Shown in pieces: positions 1-8,806 of a stretch of 64,000 nt of DNA. The stretch spans positions 248,001-312,000 of the forward strand of contig NGFH01000004.1 of assembly GCA_002215675.1 (NCBI GenBank), in the 5' to 3' direction. How positions within the stretch are numbered: the first letter of the stretch is position 1; the number at the start of each line of letters is the position of its first letter. The notes under the pieces were generated by a model. That model made no database searches and was not told the origin of the DNA. It was given only the letters and a program-made list of their open reading frames with translations. The DNA is from Bacteroidetes bacterium 2013_40CM_41_45 (GTDB lineage Bacteria; Bacteroidota; Bacteroidia; AKYH767-A; 2013-40CM-41-45). The translations under genes were made by a program, and so were the position numbers.

Positions 1-224
1 ACAAAAGAAGAGAGATTGGAAATCAAAGCTGCTTCATGCTCACAAAAAACAAAATGCCCCCCGATAGCGGAAAACGAATGGGCAAAATTTATTTCAAGGG
101 CTTCTGCCGGCTGAACATGAACAGGCGATTCAAAATCTGTATGCGGAAAAGGGTTGGCTACTTTATGCGTAAGCGCATTCCGGATTTTCTTAAGGATTTT
201 TTCCCGCGAGGTACTTTCCAGCAT
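1..224 (-). CDS. LUD-domain protein (LutC/YkgG family), N-terminal part only
   Basis: The gene reads leftward from an ATG at 224 and leaves the window at base 1, so only about 74 residues are visible. The first residues (MLESTSREKILKKIRNAL) match the usual opening of LUD-domain proteins related to LutC/YkgG, which accompany L-lactate oxidation iron-sulfur proteins or act alone in Bacteroidota. The gene begins 34 bp after the stop of ftsH and is probably in the same transcript; from memory, this ftsH-LUD neighbourhood is common in Bacteroidota. A 65-codon open frame on the opposite strand (36-233) is its shadow. The family call rests on the N-terminus and context only, because the catalytic-domain core lies outside the window. 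Confidence 0.75.
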   Translation of the reverse strand, partial: MLESTSREKILKKIRNALTHKVANPFPHTDFESPVHVQPAEALEINFAHSFSAIGGHFVFCEHEAALISNLSSF

Positions 225-258
225 AAAGAATAGTTATGTGTTAAATCGCGAACAGGAA

Positions 259-2331
259 TTATTCTTTCGACTCCTGCGTCAATGGAACCTTATTTTCTGA
301 TGGAGCAACGACAGGAGTTCCGTTTTGATTTGCGGTTGAACCTGAAACCGGGGCACTGTCTTCAATAAGTTTGGGTTCTTCAAACGGGCGCTTTCCAAAA
401 ATATCTTCAAGGTCTTCTTTAAAGATGACTTCTTTTTCCAGCAGCCGTTTTGCCAGTGCGTCCAGCTTTGTCTTGTTGTCTTCGAGGAGCTTTTTAGTGC
501 GCAGGTAACAAAGGTCAATCATCTTTTTTACTTCCTCGTCAATTATCTCTGCGGTTTTTTCGCTGTATGGTTTGTTGAAAGTGTAATCCTGCCCACCGGT
601 GGAATCATAAAAACTCAGGTTTCCAACGCGGTCGTTCAAACCATAGATGGAAACCATGGCGTATGCCTGTTTGGTGATTTTTTCCAAATCACTGAGCGCT
701 CCTGTACTTATCGTTTTAAAAATAATTTCTTCGGCAGCACGTCCGCCAAGGGCAGCGCAGATTTCGTCAATCATTTGCTCCTTAGTGGTGATTTGCCTTT
801 CATCGGGCAGATACCATGCTGCGCCTAACGCATTTCCCCTAGGGACAATGGTCACTTTCACCAGCGGATGCGCATGTTCAAGCAGCCAGCTTACCGAAGC
901 ATGGCCGGATTCATGATATGCAATCACTCTTTTCTCATGGGGAGTGATAATTTTATTTTTCTTTTCAAGTCCGCCTACTACACGATCAATGGCATCCATA
1001 AAGTCCTGCTTCTCGATGATTATTTTTCCTTTGCGTGCTGCAATCAGTGCCGACTCGTTGCACACGTTGGCAATATCGGCTCCTGAAAATCCCGGAGTTT
1101 GTCGTGCAAGAAAATCAATATCGAGCGACTTATCAATCTTAAGGTCTTTGAGGTGAACATTGAAAATTTCTTTTCGCCCGTTCAGGTCGGGGAGCTCCAC
1201 AAAAATGGTACGGTCAAATCTTCCCGGACGCAGCAATGCGCGGTCCAGAACATCGGCACGGTTAGTTGCCGCAAGTATGATAACGCCTGAGTTACTCGCA
1301 AAACCATCCATTTCGGTGAGGAGCTGGTTAAGCGTGCTTTCTCTTTCATCGTTTGCGCTGAAAGACGGAGACCTGCCCCTGGCTCTGCCAATGGCATCTA
1401 TTTCATCTATAAAAACAATACAAGGCGCTTTTTCTTTTGCTGTCTTAAATAAATCTCTTACGCGCGATGCGCCAACGCCCACAAACATTTCCACAAAGTC
1501 TGAACCTGAAAGCGAAAAGAATGGAACCTGTGCTTCGCCGGCCATTGCTTTTGCCAATAATGTTTTCCCTGTTCCGGGAGGGCCTACCAGCAACACACCC
1601 CGGGGAATTTTTCCACCGAGTGAAGTATATTTTTTGGGGTTCTTCAGGAAGTCTACAATTTCCATCACCTCAACTTTGGCTTCCTGCAAACCGGCAACGT
1701 CATTAAATGTAACTTTAACCTGCAGGTCTTTGTCAAATAAAGTAGCTTTTGATTTTCCAATGTTAAAAATCTGTCCGCCCGGTCCGCCGGCACCCACTCT
1801 TCGCATTAAAAACATCCAGAAAAGTATTATGATTCCTAAGGGCAGAATCCAGGTAAGAATAAAATCCCAGTATCCTTTGCTTTCGGGCTCATAATCAACC
1901 GGAACCCTCTGCACATCGGCCGGAAGGTCTTTTTGCGCTTCGGATAATTTCTTGTCGAATATCTCTGCCGGTCCTGTATTAATGTAATAGTGCGGTCCGG
2001 GGTTATCGGTATTGCCCCAGGACTTGTACTTCACGTCCTTATACTTATCCAGCTTAAGCCGGTCTTTTTTAATGTAAATATTTGCAACCTGGTTGTTTAC
2101 CACTACGATTTTTTCCACGTCCTGGACTTGCAGCATATTGCGGTTAAATTCATCCCATGTTATCTTCTTAGGAGTTCCGTTAAAATTAAATATCTGCGTT
2201 GCAATAAGCACAGCAAGAATGATTCCGTATATCCAGTAAAAGTTAAAAGAAAACTTAGGCGACTTACCTTTAAGGGGAGGTGTCTGCCTGTTCTCGGTTT
2301 TTTTCTTTTCTGTATTCTTTTTTTCGCTCAT
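259..2331 (-). CDS. ftsH: ATP-dependent zinc metalloprotease FtsH
   Basis: Membrane-anchored AAA+ protease that extracts and degrades misfolded membrane proteins and short-lived regulators. At 690 residues it is a normal length for Bacteroidota. Visible parts in order: a charged N-terminal tail; a membrane segment near 32-50; a periplasmic domain; a second membrane segment near 155-176; Walker A GPPGTGKT at 250-257; Walker B FIDEID at 307-312; the second region of homology with RPGRFDR near 368-374; and the zinc motif HESGH at 473-477. The C-terminal tail is polar and low in complexity. Transcription probably runs rsfS, ftsH, LUD gene, with 71 bp after rsfS. All catalytic residues that I looked for are present. 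Confidence 0.98.
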   Translation of the reverse strand: MSEKKNTEKKKTENRQTPPLKGKSPKFSFNFYWIYGIILAVLIATQIFNFNGTPKKITWDEFNRNMLQVQDVEKIVVVNNQVANIYIKKDRLKLDKYKDVKYKSWGNTDNPGPHYYINTGPAEIFDKKLSEAQKDLPADVQRVPVDYEPESKGYWDFILTWILPLGIIILFWMFLMRRVGAGGPGGQIFNIGKSKATLFDKDLQVKVTFNDVAGLQEAKVEVMEIVDFLKNPKKYTSLGGKIPRGVLLVGPPGTGKTLLAKAMAGEAQVPFFSLSGSDFVEMFVGVGASRVRDLFKTAKEKAPCIVFIDEIDAIGRARGRSPSFSANDERESTLNQLLTEMDGFASNSGVIILAATNRADVLDRALLRPGRFDRTIFVELPDLNGRKEIFNVHLKDLKIDKSLDIDFLARQTPGFSGADIANVCNESALIAARKGKIIIEKQDFMDAIDRVVGGLEKKNKIITPHEKRVIAYHESGHASVSWLLEHAHPLVKVTIVPRGNALGAAWYLPDERQITTKEQMIDEICAALGGRAAEEIIFKTISTGALSDLEKITKQAYAMVSIYGLNDRVGNLSFYDSTGGQDYTFNKPYSEKTAEIIDEEVKKMIDLCYLRTKKLLEDNKTKLDALAKRLLEKEVIFKEDLEDIFGKRPFEEPKLIEDSAPVSGSTANQNGTPVVAPSENKVPLTQESKE

Positions 2332-2402
2332 GATATTAAAGGTCTCTGCATGTTGTCAAACAACATGCCACGGTACCTGTTCTGCTGTTTTGTCTGATGG
2401 GG

Positions 2403-2807
2403 TTAGTAATTTAGTGCAACGGTTCGAATTCGTGCGTCAGCCCAAAGGCGTTCGATACCGAAGAATTCTCTTTTTTCTTTTCTGAATATGTGAACCACCA
2501 CGTTAACGTAATCAAGAAGTATCCACTCGGCATTTTCTTTTCCTTCCTTATGGGTGGGAAGTTCTCCCGAATGTTTATATACTATTTCCTCAACGCTATC
2601 GGCAATAGCCTCCACATGCGGGCGTGAATCGGCATGGCATATCACAAAAAAATCCGCTATGGCGCTTTTAAAATTTCTGATATCAATACTCACAATTTCC
2701 TGTCCTTTCTTTTCCTGCATTCCTTCTATCACCGAGCCGGCAAGTGTTTCCGACCCATCTGGCTTGGATGCCCTCTTACGCGGGCGAGTGGCTTTTTTTG
2801 TCTTCAA
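2403..2807 (-). CDS. rsfS: Ribosomal silencing factor RsfS
   Basis: RsfS (DUF143/Iojap family) binds ribosomal protein uL14 on the large subunit and blocks subunit joining in starved cells. The 134-residue product has the family core: a helix ending in IEGMQEKKGQEIVSIDIRN, then FVICHADSRPHVEAIAD, and the C-terminal WILLDYVNVVVHIFRKEKREFF segment. The start is a TTG at 2807. The only early internal ATG would remove the conserved first helix, so TTG is preferred. A TAnnTTTG promoter word lies 57-64 bp upstream. The gene is divergent from birA and leads the rsfS-ftsH-LUD transcript. The first 20 residues are basic and variable. Confidence 0.95.
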   Translation of the reverse strand: MKTKKATRPRKRASKPDGSETLAGSVIEGMQEKKGQEIVSIDIRNFKSAIADFFVICHADSRPHVEAIADSVEEIVYKHSGELPTHKEGKENAEWILLDYVNVVVHIFRKEKREFFGIERLWADARIRTVALNY

Positions 2808-2843
2808 GTATACGCGGGTAATTTTTTGTGTTTGAATTTTTGG

Positions 2844-2871
2844 TAATTTTGGTTATCTTTTCACAAAAGTA
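2844..2871. promoter_or_regulatory. Divergent promoter region between rsfS and birA
   Basis: Two exact matches to the Bacteroidota -7 word TAnnTTTG face away from each other in the 121-bp gap. TAATTTTG at 2844-2851 on the plus strand points to birA. TACTTTTG at 2871-2864 on the minus strand points to rsfS. A TTTTTTG that could serve as a -33 box lies 15 bp before the plus-strand word. No clear -33 box is visible for the minus-strand word. Assignment is by consensus only. Confidence 0.45.
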
Positions 2872-2928
2872 ACCAATTTTTCGAAGGATACAGCAGGCAG
2901 GAATGCATTCTCATCTTAAATTCAAACA

Positions 2929-3789
2929 GTGAAAACGAAAGAATTGTTAAAAACATTATTTACTGGAAAAAATACCGTCCGGCTCGAAAAAGTATCCTCC
3001 ACAAACCTGGTGGCTTCAGAGCAGATTCTGGCTCATCACCCCCCGGATGGAACCGCTGTGCTGGCAAATTTTCAGGCGGCCGGAAAGGGACAGGCGGGGA
3101 CGAATTGGGAAAGCGAAGCCGGAAAGAATTTATTGGTGAGTTATATATTCTATCCCGCTTTTATAGAACCGCGGGATTTGTTTGCCCTCAATAAAGCAAT
3201 TACCCTCGGTGTTTATGATTACATAAAATCTGTTCTCAAAGCGCATGTTTCCATCAAGTGGCCCAATGATATTTTTTACCGCGATAAAAAAATAGCCGGC
3301 ATACTTATAGAGAATTCAGTTACGTTTTCTGAAGTAAATCACTCCGTAGTTGGTATCGGCATCAATGTGAATCAGCAAAAATTCAAAAGCTATATTCCTG
3401 AGGCTGAATCCTTCAGGAACATAACAAAACAAAAATATGATGTTCAAAAATGTTTTGCGGGGCTAAGCAATTGCCTTGAGGTGCGCTACCTTCAGCTTAA
3501 GCGTGGAGGACATCGTTCCATCCATTCCGATTATATAAATGCGATGTACCGTTTTAGAGAATTTTTTTATTTCAGAAAAAAGGGAATTATTTTCAAAGCA
3601 CGAATCATCGGTGTATCGGAAGATGGAAAACTGGTTCTCGAAGACGAAAAAGGAAAACCGGAAACGTTTCGCCTCAAAGAACTCGCCTTTGTTATCCACT
3701 CACCGAACCAATGGCAAAAGAATATTACCGGGAGAAAAGAAAAAAAGAAAAAAATTCAAACACTTTTATCTGCGGCAAATAATTCCTGA
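2929..3789 (+). CDS. birA: Biotin--[acetyl-CoA-carboxylase] ligase (catalytic form without HTH)
   Basis: Activates biotin to biotinyl-AMP and attaches it to the lysine of biotin carboxyl carrier proteins in the cytoplasm. The 286 residues hold only the ligase domain and a C-terminal SH3-like domain. The N-terminal DNA-binding domain of E. coli BirA is absent, so this is a group I enzyme unlikely to be a repressor. Motifs: SSTN near 23-26, the GKGQAG form of the GRGRRG biotinyl-AMP loop at 52-57, KWPND at 110-114, KIAGILIE near 121-128 and GIGINVN near 142-148. The start is GTG at 2929; the nearby ATG at 2903 is out of frame. The basic 3' end overlaps the convergent SRPBCC gene by 34 bp. Confidence 0.95.
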   Translation: MKTKELLKTLFTGKNTVRLEKVSSTNLVASEQILAHHPPDGTAVLANFQAAGKGQAGTNWESEAGKNLLVSYIFYPAFIEPRDLFALNKAITLGVYDYIKSVLKAHVSIKWPNDIFYRDKKIAGILIENSVTFSEVNHSVVGIGINVNQQKFKSYIPEAESFRNITKQKYDVQKCFAGLSNCLEVRYLQLKRGGHRSIHSDYINAMYRFREFFYFRKKGIIFKARIIGVSEDGKLVLEDEKGKPETFRLKELAFVIHSPNQWQKNITGRKEKKKKIQTLLSAANNS

Positions 3790-4166
3790 AGCTTTGCCGC
3801 CAGCATGTTCAGAAAATTAGTCAGCGGCCTTTCTGCAAGCATCTTAAGCATAGGATTAAGTTCGGCATCAAACTCAAGCTTTACATCGCATGGCTTGTCT
3901 CCGCTAATCATACATCGTAACGTAAAATCAACGGGCGCTTTTCCGTTACGTTCAATTTCAAGAAGCGAGTTAGGTAGTTTTTGTTTGAATTTCATCCCCA
4001 GCACCGTCATACCTTTAATGGTGAAACTGCATTCTTCAGATGTGGCCTTCCAGTCAACCACCTGCTCGGGCATAAGTTTTTCAAAATTTCTGAAGTCTCT
4101 CAGAAAATTATAAACTTCTGCTGCTGGTTTGTTTATGGAAACCGTATTGCTCTCTATGGTGGTCAT
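3756..4166 (-). CDS. SRPBCC (START-like) family protein
   Basis: A 136-residue protein of the SRPBCC/polyketide-cyclase fold, a hydrophobic-pocket domain that binds lipids or other small ligands. The opening, with INKPAAEVYNFLRDFRNFEKLMPEQV, is typical of the family's first strand and helices, and the C-terminal long helix (MLKMLAERPLTNFLNMLAAKL) is also present. The open frame extends upstream to 4244, but that part would overlap the next gene and does not look like a domain, so the ATG at 4166 is chosen. It lies 25 bp downstream of the WbpM-like gene and may be co-transcribed with it. Its stop overlaps the 3' end of birA on the other strand. The ligand is unknown. Confidence 0.88.
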   Translation of the reverse strand: MTTIESNTVSINKPAAEVYNFLRDFRNFEKLMPEQVVDWKATSEECSFTIKGMTVLGMKFKQKLPNSLLEIERNGKAPVDFTLRCMISGDKPCDVKLEFDAELNPMLKMLAERPLTNFLNMLAAKLQELFAADKSV

Positions 4167-4191
4167 ATAATCCGCCGGTGAACTTGATTTA

Positions 4192-6072
4192 TTATTTGTC
4201 AAGCTCCTCGTAAATAGAATTGCGGCTGATAAATTCCGGAACAATCTGTTTCATTTTCTTCACAAGCATCTCATTGTTCTGACTGTCGAAAAGCATGATA
4301 AGCTCAGCGATTTCTTTTTCAATCACATTGAAATCGTATTCCTTCACTTTGGCAATCATAATTTTTGGATGATGCGTGGGCATAGTGTTTTCCTGGTCGT
4401 TCAAAAGCTCCTCGTAAAGTTTTTCACCGGGGCGCAGGCCGGTGTACTCTATCTGGATGTCTTTACCCAGCGTAAGGCCGGAGAGCTGAACCATTTTTTT
4501 CGCCAGGTCATCAATCTTAACTGAGTGCCCCATATCAAAAATAAAAATTTCTCCTCCTTTTCCCATAGCGCCGGCTTCAAGAACCAGGCGGCATGCTTCG
4601 GGAATGGTCATAAAAAACCTGGTGATGTCCCGATGCGTTACTGTTACCGGTCCGCCTTCTTCTATTTGTTTTCTGAAACGGGGTATTGCAGAACCGTTTG
4701 ACTCCAACACATTTCCGAAGCGCGTAGTGATGAATTTGGTTCCGCCTTTTGGAGAAGTAATTTTATTTAGAGACTGGATATAGATTTCTGCAATGCGTTT
4801 GGTTGCGCCCATCACGTTGGTAGGGTTCACCGCTTTGTCGGTAGACACAAAAACAAATTTTTCAACACCATATTGTACGGAAAGGTCTGCCAGCACGCGG
4901 GTTCCCGTTACGTTGGTATTTACCGCTTCAGAAGGGTTTTGTTCCATCATAGGCACATGCTTGTAAGCAGCAGCATGAAAAACTATCTGCGGGTTCAGCG
5001 CATCGAATAAACGTTTCATACGGTCACGGCTTCTAACGTCACCGACAACGGCTTCGTAATTTTTGAAACCGAGTTTTTCTTTCACTTCCAGCTCCAGCTC
5101 ATACAGCGGAGTTTCAGCATTGTCGAGCAGGATTAAGAGCGAAGGAGAAAAAGGCACCAGCAGCTTGGCAATTTCACTGCCGATAGAACCTGCCGCGCCT
5201 GTAACCAGTATTCTGCGCCCCGAAAAATCATGACGGATGCTGTTTTCATCCAGTTGTATTTCATCGCGGTCGAGCAGGTCTTCAATTTTTGTCCTGCGAA
5301 TCTGGCGGAAACTGAGTTCGCCATTTATCCAGCGGCTCACCGGCGGAATATCGAGCACTTTAACGTTATAAGCAAGGCACAGTTCTATAATTTCTTTTTT
5401 GCGATGAGCAGAAACGTTGCTGATGGCAAGGATGAGATGAGATGCTTCTCCTTTTGCGAGCAGTTCCTTGAATTCTTTCTCGCTGCCATAAATTTTAATT
5501 CCTTCCAGGAGCTTGCCATGCTTATTTGAATCATCATCGACAAAAGCGACAACACGGTAACGCGCGCCCGCATCTCTGTCTAATGTACGTTTGGCAATTG
5601 CTCCGAAATCGCCTGCGCCATATATAATCACATTTTTGCGGTCTCGTATGGTATTGCTTAGTTCAAGGTACAGTGTTTTTACCATGACCCGCATCGCACT
5701 CATTGCAAAAACAGTGGTAATAAAATCAATGATGACAATTGAATACGGTATAACGTTTTTTTGTGTTATGCTATATGAAATAATATTTGCCGTCACAAAA
5801 ATCACGGAGCCCGAAATAACAGCAACAAAAATGCGCTGTGCATCGCGCGTGCCTGTATAGCGTATAATCCCCGCGTAGGTGCGCCATATTAAAAAGCTGC
5901 TCGCCCGCACAAAGAGAACAAAAGGAAATACATAGTAGAACGACTGGATTTCATTTTGAGGAATTGCAAAGTTGAAGCGGAGCAAATAGGCAAGCAGGAC
6001 CGAGCAAAGGCAAATAGCCAGGTCTATGCCGAATATAATCCAGCGGGGTGTGTGCTTGCCGGGAAGTTCCAT
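4192..6072 (-). CDS. Membrane-bound UDP-sugar 4,6-dehydratase, WbpM/CapD type
   Basis: Converts a UDP-HexNAc such as UDP-GlcNAc to its 4-keto-6-deoxy form, an early step for modified sugars in O-antigen, capsule or glycoproteins. The 626-residue product has four N-terminal membrane segments (about 11-32, 46-63, 82-100, 110-128), a first Rossmann domain with YGAGDFG at 151-157, and a second NAD-binding short-chain dehydrogenase domain with TGAAGSIG at 291-298. The catalytic site reads STDK from 410 and M421-x3-K425. A methionine therefore replaces the usual YxxxK tyrosine, as described for Pseudomonas WbpM. The codon before the ATG at 6072 is TTG and could also start. A good promoter word lies 17 bp upstream. 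Confidence 0.92.
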   Translation of the reverse strand: MELPGKHTPRWIIFGIDLAICLCSVLLAYLLRFNFAIPQNEIQSFYYVFPFVLFVRASSFLIWRTYAGIIRYTGTRDAQRIFVAVISGSVIFVTANIISYSITQKNVIPYSIVIIDFITTVFAMSAMRVMVKTLYLELSNTIRDRKNVIIYGAGDFGAIAKRTLDRDAGARYRVVAFVDDDSNKHGKLLEGIKIYGSEKEFKELLAKGEASHLILAISNVSAHRKKEIIELCLAYNVKVLDIPPVSRWINGELSFRQIRRTKIEDLLDRDEIQLDENSIRHDFSGRRILVTGAAGSIGSEIAKLLVPFSPSLLILLDNAETPLYELELEVKEKLGFKNYEAVVGDVRSRDRMKRLFDALNPQIVFHAAAYKHVPMMEQNPSEAVNTNVTGTRVLADLSVQYGVEKFVFVSTDKAVNPTNVMGATKRIAEIYIQSLNKITSPKGGTKFITTRFGNVLESNGSAIPRFRKQIEEGGPVTVTHRDITRFFMTIPEACRLVLEAGAMGKGGEIFIFDMGHSVKIDDLAKKMVQLSGLTLGKDIQIEYTGLRPGEKLYEELLNDQENTMPTHHPKIMIAKVKEYDFNVIEKEIAELIMLFDSQNNEMLVKKMKQIVPEFISRNSIYEELDK

Positions 6073-6088
6073 CAATTCAAGATTCTGT

Positions 6089-6115
6089 CAAAGATATTAT
6101 TTCCGATGAAATCAA
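6089..6115 (-). promoter_or_regulatory. Promoter of the WbpM-like gene
   Basis: On the minus strand TTG (6115-6113) is followed after 16 bp by TATCTTTG (6096-6089). The second word matches the Bacteroidota -7 word TAnnTTTG exactly, and the ATG follows 16 bp later. The short leader fits this lineage. Consensus match only. Confidence 0.5.
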
Positions 6116-6159
6116 GTTTAAGGAAACATTATGAGTTGACGGCCAATGGCCGTTTTTGC

Positions 6160-6190
6160 TAATAACGTATAACATATAACTTATAACCTA
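6160..6190. repeat. Heptad-type AT-rich array (TATAAC words)
   Basis: The start of the glycosyltransferase gene is preceded by a run of TATAAC-type words about 7 nt apart (TAACGTA, TAACATA, TAACTTA, TAACCTA). The words resemble the array between mlaD and the amidase at 28851-28939. Only one arm is visible here, with no inverted partner. It may be a remnant of the same repeat family. Confidence 0.55.
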
Positions 6191-6232
6191 TATCTTGGTC
6201 GTGCAAAATTTCATATAAAATATTTTATCAGG

Positions 6233-7324
6233 ATGCCCAAGGTATTGTATATAGCTTCACACCGCAGGAACCGCTCGCCCAGCCAGCGTTTCCGCTTTGA
6301 GCAATACATGGATTATCTTAAGCAGCATGGATACGACTATCATTTTTCCTACCTCATTTCGGAACAGGATGACAAATTATTCTACCGGCCGGGCAATTTT
6401 TTCAATAAAGCCCGCATCTTTTTAAAGAGCGCCTACAAGCGGTGGAAGGATGTGATTGATGAAAACATAAGGCACTATGACATTGTGTTTATACAGCGGG
6501 AAGCATTCATGACGGGCTCTTCCTTTTTTGAAAGGAAGTTTAAGAAATCAAAAGCAAAAATAATTTTCGATTTTGACGATGCCATCTGGCACATGGATGT
6601 GAGCGAAGCCAACCGGAATTTCTCATGGCTTAAAAACCCGGGCAAAACGGTTACCATCATTGCGCTTAGCGATTTGGTGTTTGCAGGCAATAATTATTTA
6701 GCCGCTTTTGCCAGGCAGTTCAACGAAAATGTTGTAGTTATTCCTACCACGTTAGATACAAATTATCATGTTCCCGCGGTTCAACGGGAGGAAAAAAATT
6801 CCCTCTGCATCGGCTGGACGGGGAGCATCACCACCATAAAACATTTTGAACTGGCAGTACCTGTTTTGAAAGCCCTCAAAAAAAAGTACAGTGAAAAAAT
6901 TCACTTCAAAGTTATTGGTGACAGCAGCTACCGCAACGATGAGCTGGGGATTACAGGAAGAGCATGGAATCTTGAAAATGAAATCAAAGAGTTGCATGAA
7001 ATAGACATTGGTATTATGCCGCTGCCTGACGATGAATGGTCGAAGGGAAAATGCGGGTTCAAAGCATTGCAGTATATGTCATTGGAAATTCCTGCTGTGA
7101 TTTCTCCCGTGGGAGTGAATACAGAAATAGTGAGCGATGGCGAAAACGGCTTTCTCGCCTCTGATGAAAATGAATGGGTAGAAAAAATTTCACAGCTCAT
7201 TGAATCAGAAGAATTGAGAAAGAGCATTGGACAGAAAGCGCGCCAAACCGTCATAGAGCGCTACTCGGTAGAATCACAAAAAGAAAATTACCTGAAGTAT
7301 TTTAATATGCTGGCGGGGAGGTAG
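6233..7324 (+). CDS. Glycosyltransferase, GT4-like (GT-B fold)
   Basis: A 363-residue cytoplasmic or peripheral glycosyltransferase, probably transferring an activated sugar during cell-surface polysaccharide synthesis. The N-terminal Rossmann half starts VLYIASHRRNRSPSQRFRFEQYMDYL, which is typical of GT4 relatives in capsule clusters, with a DFDDAIW segment near residue 113. The C-terminal half has GWTGSITTIKH near 195, KVIGD, and the acidic donor-sugar region KCGFKALQYMSLEIPAVISPVG. The gene lies next to the WbpM-like dehydratase on the opposite strand, which fits a shared envelope-sugar role. The donor and acceptor cannot be told from the sequence. It ends 8 bp from the convergent secreted protein gene. 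Confidence 0.9.
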   Translation: MPKVLYIASHRRNRSPSQRFRFEQYMDYLKQHGYDYHFSYLISEQDDKLFYRPGNFFNKARIFLKSAYKRWKDVIDENIRHYDIVFIQREAFMTGSSFFERKFKKSKAKIIFDFDDAIWHMDVSEANRNFSWLKNPGKTVTIIALSDLVFAGNNYLAAFARQFNENVVVIPTTLDTNYHVPAVQREEKNSLCIGWTGSITTIKHFELAVPVLKALKKKYSEKIHFKVIGDSSYRNDELGITGRAWNLENEIKELHEIDIGIMPLPDDEWSKGKCGFKALQYMSLEIPAVISPVGVNTEIVSDGENGFLASDENEWVEKISQLIESEELRKSIGQKARQTVIERYSVESQKENYLKYFNMLAGR

Positions 7325-7332
7325 GGAGGTTC

Positions 7333-8757
7333 TTACATCTTAATGATTCTCCTCGTCACCATTCCTTTTTTAGTTTGAAGTGTAACGAGGTAAAGACCCA
7401 CAGGCTGGCGGCTCAAATCCATTGTTAAATAGTTTAATGGTTCAATAGCCGAATTGTAAATAACTTGTCCTTCGGAGTCGATCACACGTATTGTTCCTTC
7501 ATCGGCAGCATTAATATTAAAGATGCCATACGAAGGATTAGGATAAATATTTACTGCTGATGTTACATCATACTCCTGCGTGCCGAGCCACTGCATGAGT
7601 TGTGCCTGGCTGATGATGGCTGTGTAAAGAGAATCGTTTGTGGTCCATGCGGGGCGGATGACTCCGTTATAAGCGGAGTTCCCTATGTAATGATGATACC
7701 AGTTAGTAACCGTAGCCGGGGTAACTGAAACGGGAACATTAAAGAATGTGCTTCCACCGTCAAAAGAAAAAAGCAAACGTATGTCATGTTGCGTTGCAGG
7801 ATTATTCTGGTTGTAGTAAACAATATACAGGTAGCCGGTAACCGGGTCAACGGTTATCTGCGGCCATTTCTGGTTGGTGCTTATATCGCTGGCTATGCTT
7901 GTAATATTCCATGAGTTTCCGCCATCGGTTGATTTGGCAAAATAAATATCGGTGTCGGTTCCCGTCATGTCCAGTTCCCACCAGGTAATGTACAGGTTGC
8001 CTCCGTAAATGCTGCTGCTCACATCACAGGCAATGCTGGGCATACAGTTGTAACCATTGCCGCTGTTAAAGAAAGGGCGAAGCTGCGTATCAAAGGCAAG
8101 CCAGGTAGCTCCGTCATCGATTGATTTCTGGAAATAAACACCTGCAGAATTTTCCCACACTACATAAAGCTGGCCAGGCAGCTTTCCTACCGCCGGTGCG
8201 GCACCCCACTGAATACCCGGGTATGTTTGCGCATTCACGTAGGTAGCGGGTGTCCACGTTACGGCACCGTCAGATGATTTTGAATAGCCCACTTTGTCGG
8301 TTCCCGTTGTAGGAATATACACAGCGTAAAGTTCGTTGGTAGATGGGCGCAGGCAAACCATTTCCTTATCATACAATGCCGGAACATTATTGTCAAAACT
8401 CCAGTGCTGCCCGCCATTGAAAGATTTTTGAACGGTGATATTAGGAGGAGAAATTCCCCAGTTATGGAAATAATAAAAGTTACCGTTATAGTCGGCAACC
8501 ATGCAAGCATCATAAGCCCATTGTCCCCGGGTGATGGTATCATTCTGGCAGGTGTCCCAGCTTAAACCCGCATCAGCCGAGTAATAGCTATACGCACAGT
8601 TGGTAGCGGCAACAATTCTATTCGTGTTAGTCGGGTCAATACAAATACTTGGCTCGGTGCATCCCGTTGGAGAAATTAAAACATTGGTGAATTGTGACTG
8701 AGACTTACCATGCGAGAAAGCAAGAATGAAAAATACTATAGCTGTAATTTTTTTCAT
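7333..8757 (-). CDS. Secreted BNR/sialidase-like beta-propeller protein with T9SS type A tail
   Basis: About 474 residues. An N-terminal signal peptide (MKKITAIVFFILAFSHGKSQ) starts at the ATG at 8757; an upstream in-frame start at 8790 would bury it. The body has repeated Asp-box-like motifs (SADAGLSWDT, SFNGGQHWSF, SSDGAVTWTP, SIDDGATWLA, STDGGNSWNI, SFDGGSTFF), the SxDxGxxW signature of sialidase/exo-alpha-sialidase-like six-bladed propellers. The last 70 residues (IYPNPSYGIFNIN onward, ending GLYLVTLQTKKGMVTRRIIKM) form a T9SS type A sorting domain, so the protein should be exported through T9SS and anchored or released at the surface. The catalytic residues of true sialidases were not identified, so enzymatic activity is not assumed. 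Confidence 0.9.
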   Translation of the reverse strand: MKKITAIVFFILAFSHGKSQSQFTNVLISPTGCTEPSICIDPTNTNRIVAATNCAYSYYSADAGLSWDTCQNDTITRGQWAYDACMVADYNGNFYYFHNWGISPPNITVQKSFNGGQHWSFDNNVPALYDKEMVCLRPSTNELYAVYIPTTGTDKVGYSKSSDGAVTWTPATYVNAQTYPGIQWGAAPAVGKLPGQLYVVWENSAGVYFQKSIDDGATWLAFDTQLRPFFNSGNGYNCMPSIACDVSSSIYGGNLYITWWELDMTGTDTDIYFAKSTDGGNSWNITSIASDISTNQKWPQITVDPVTGYLYIVYYNQNNPATQHDIRLLFSFDGGSTFFNVPVSVTPATVTNWYHHYIGNSAYNGVIRPAWTTNDSLYTAIISQAQLMQWLGTQEYDVTSAVNIYPNPSYGIFNINAADEGTIRVIDSEGQVIYNSAIEPLNYLTMDLSRQPVGLYLVTLQTKKGMVTRRIIKM

Positions 8758-8806
8758 GGTAAACAGGTTGAGAATATAAAAGTAAAACAAAATTACGGAA
8801 CCTGCA

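Noticed and set aside
36-233. A 65-codon open frame on the plus strand at the window start
   Set aside because: It lies opposite the N-terminus of a LUD-domain gene, whose product has a recognisable family start, while this frame shows no domain or signal.
1160-1894. A 244-codon frame on the plus strand inside ftsH
   Set aside because: It is antisense to the conserved AAA+ domain and its length reflects the codon pattern of ftsH. The product has no recognisable sequence.
6139-6157. ACGGCC-AAT-GGCCGT hairpin followed by five T, resembling a terminator
   Set aside because: It would stop rightward transcription, but no rightward gene ends within 2 kb before it; the stem is only 6 bp. It may be chance or part of a regulatory leader.
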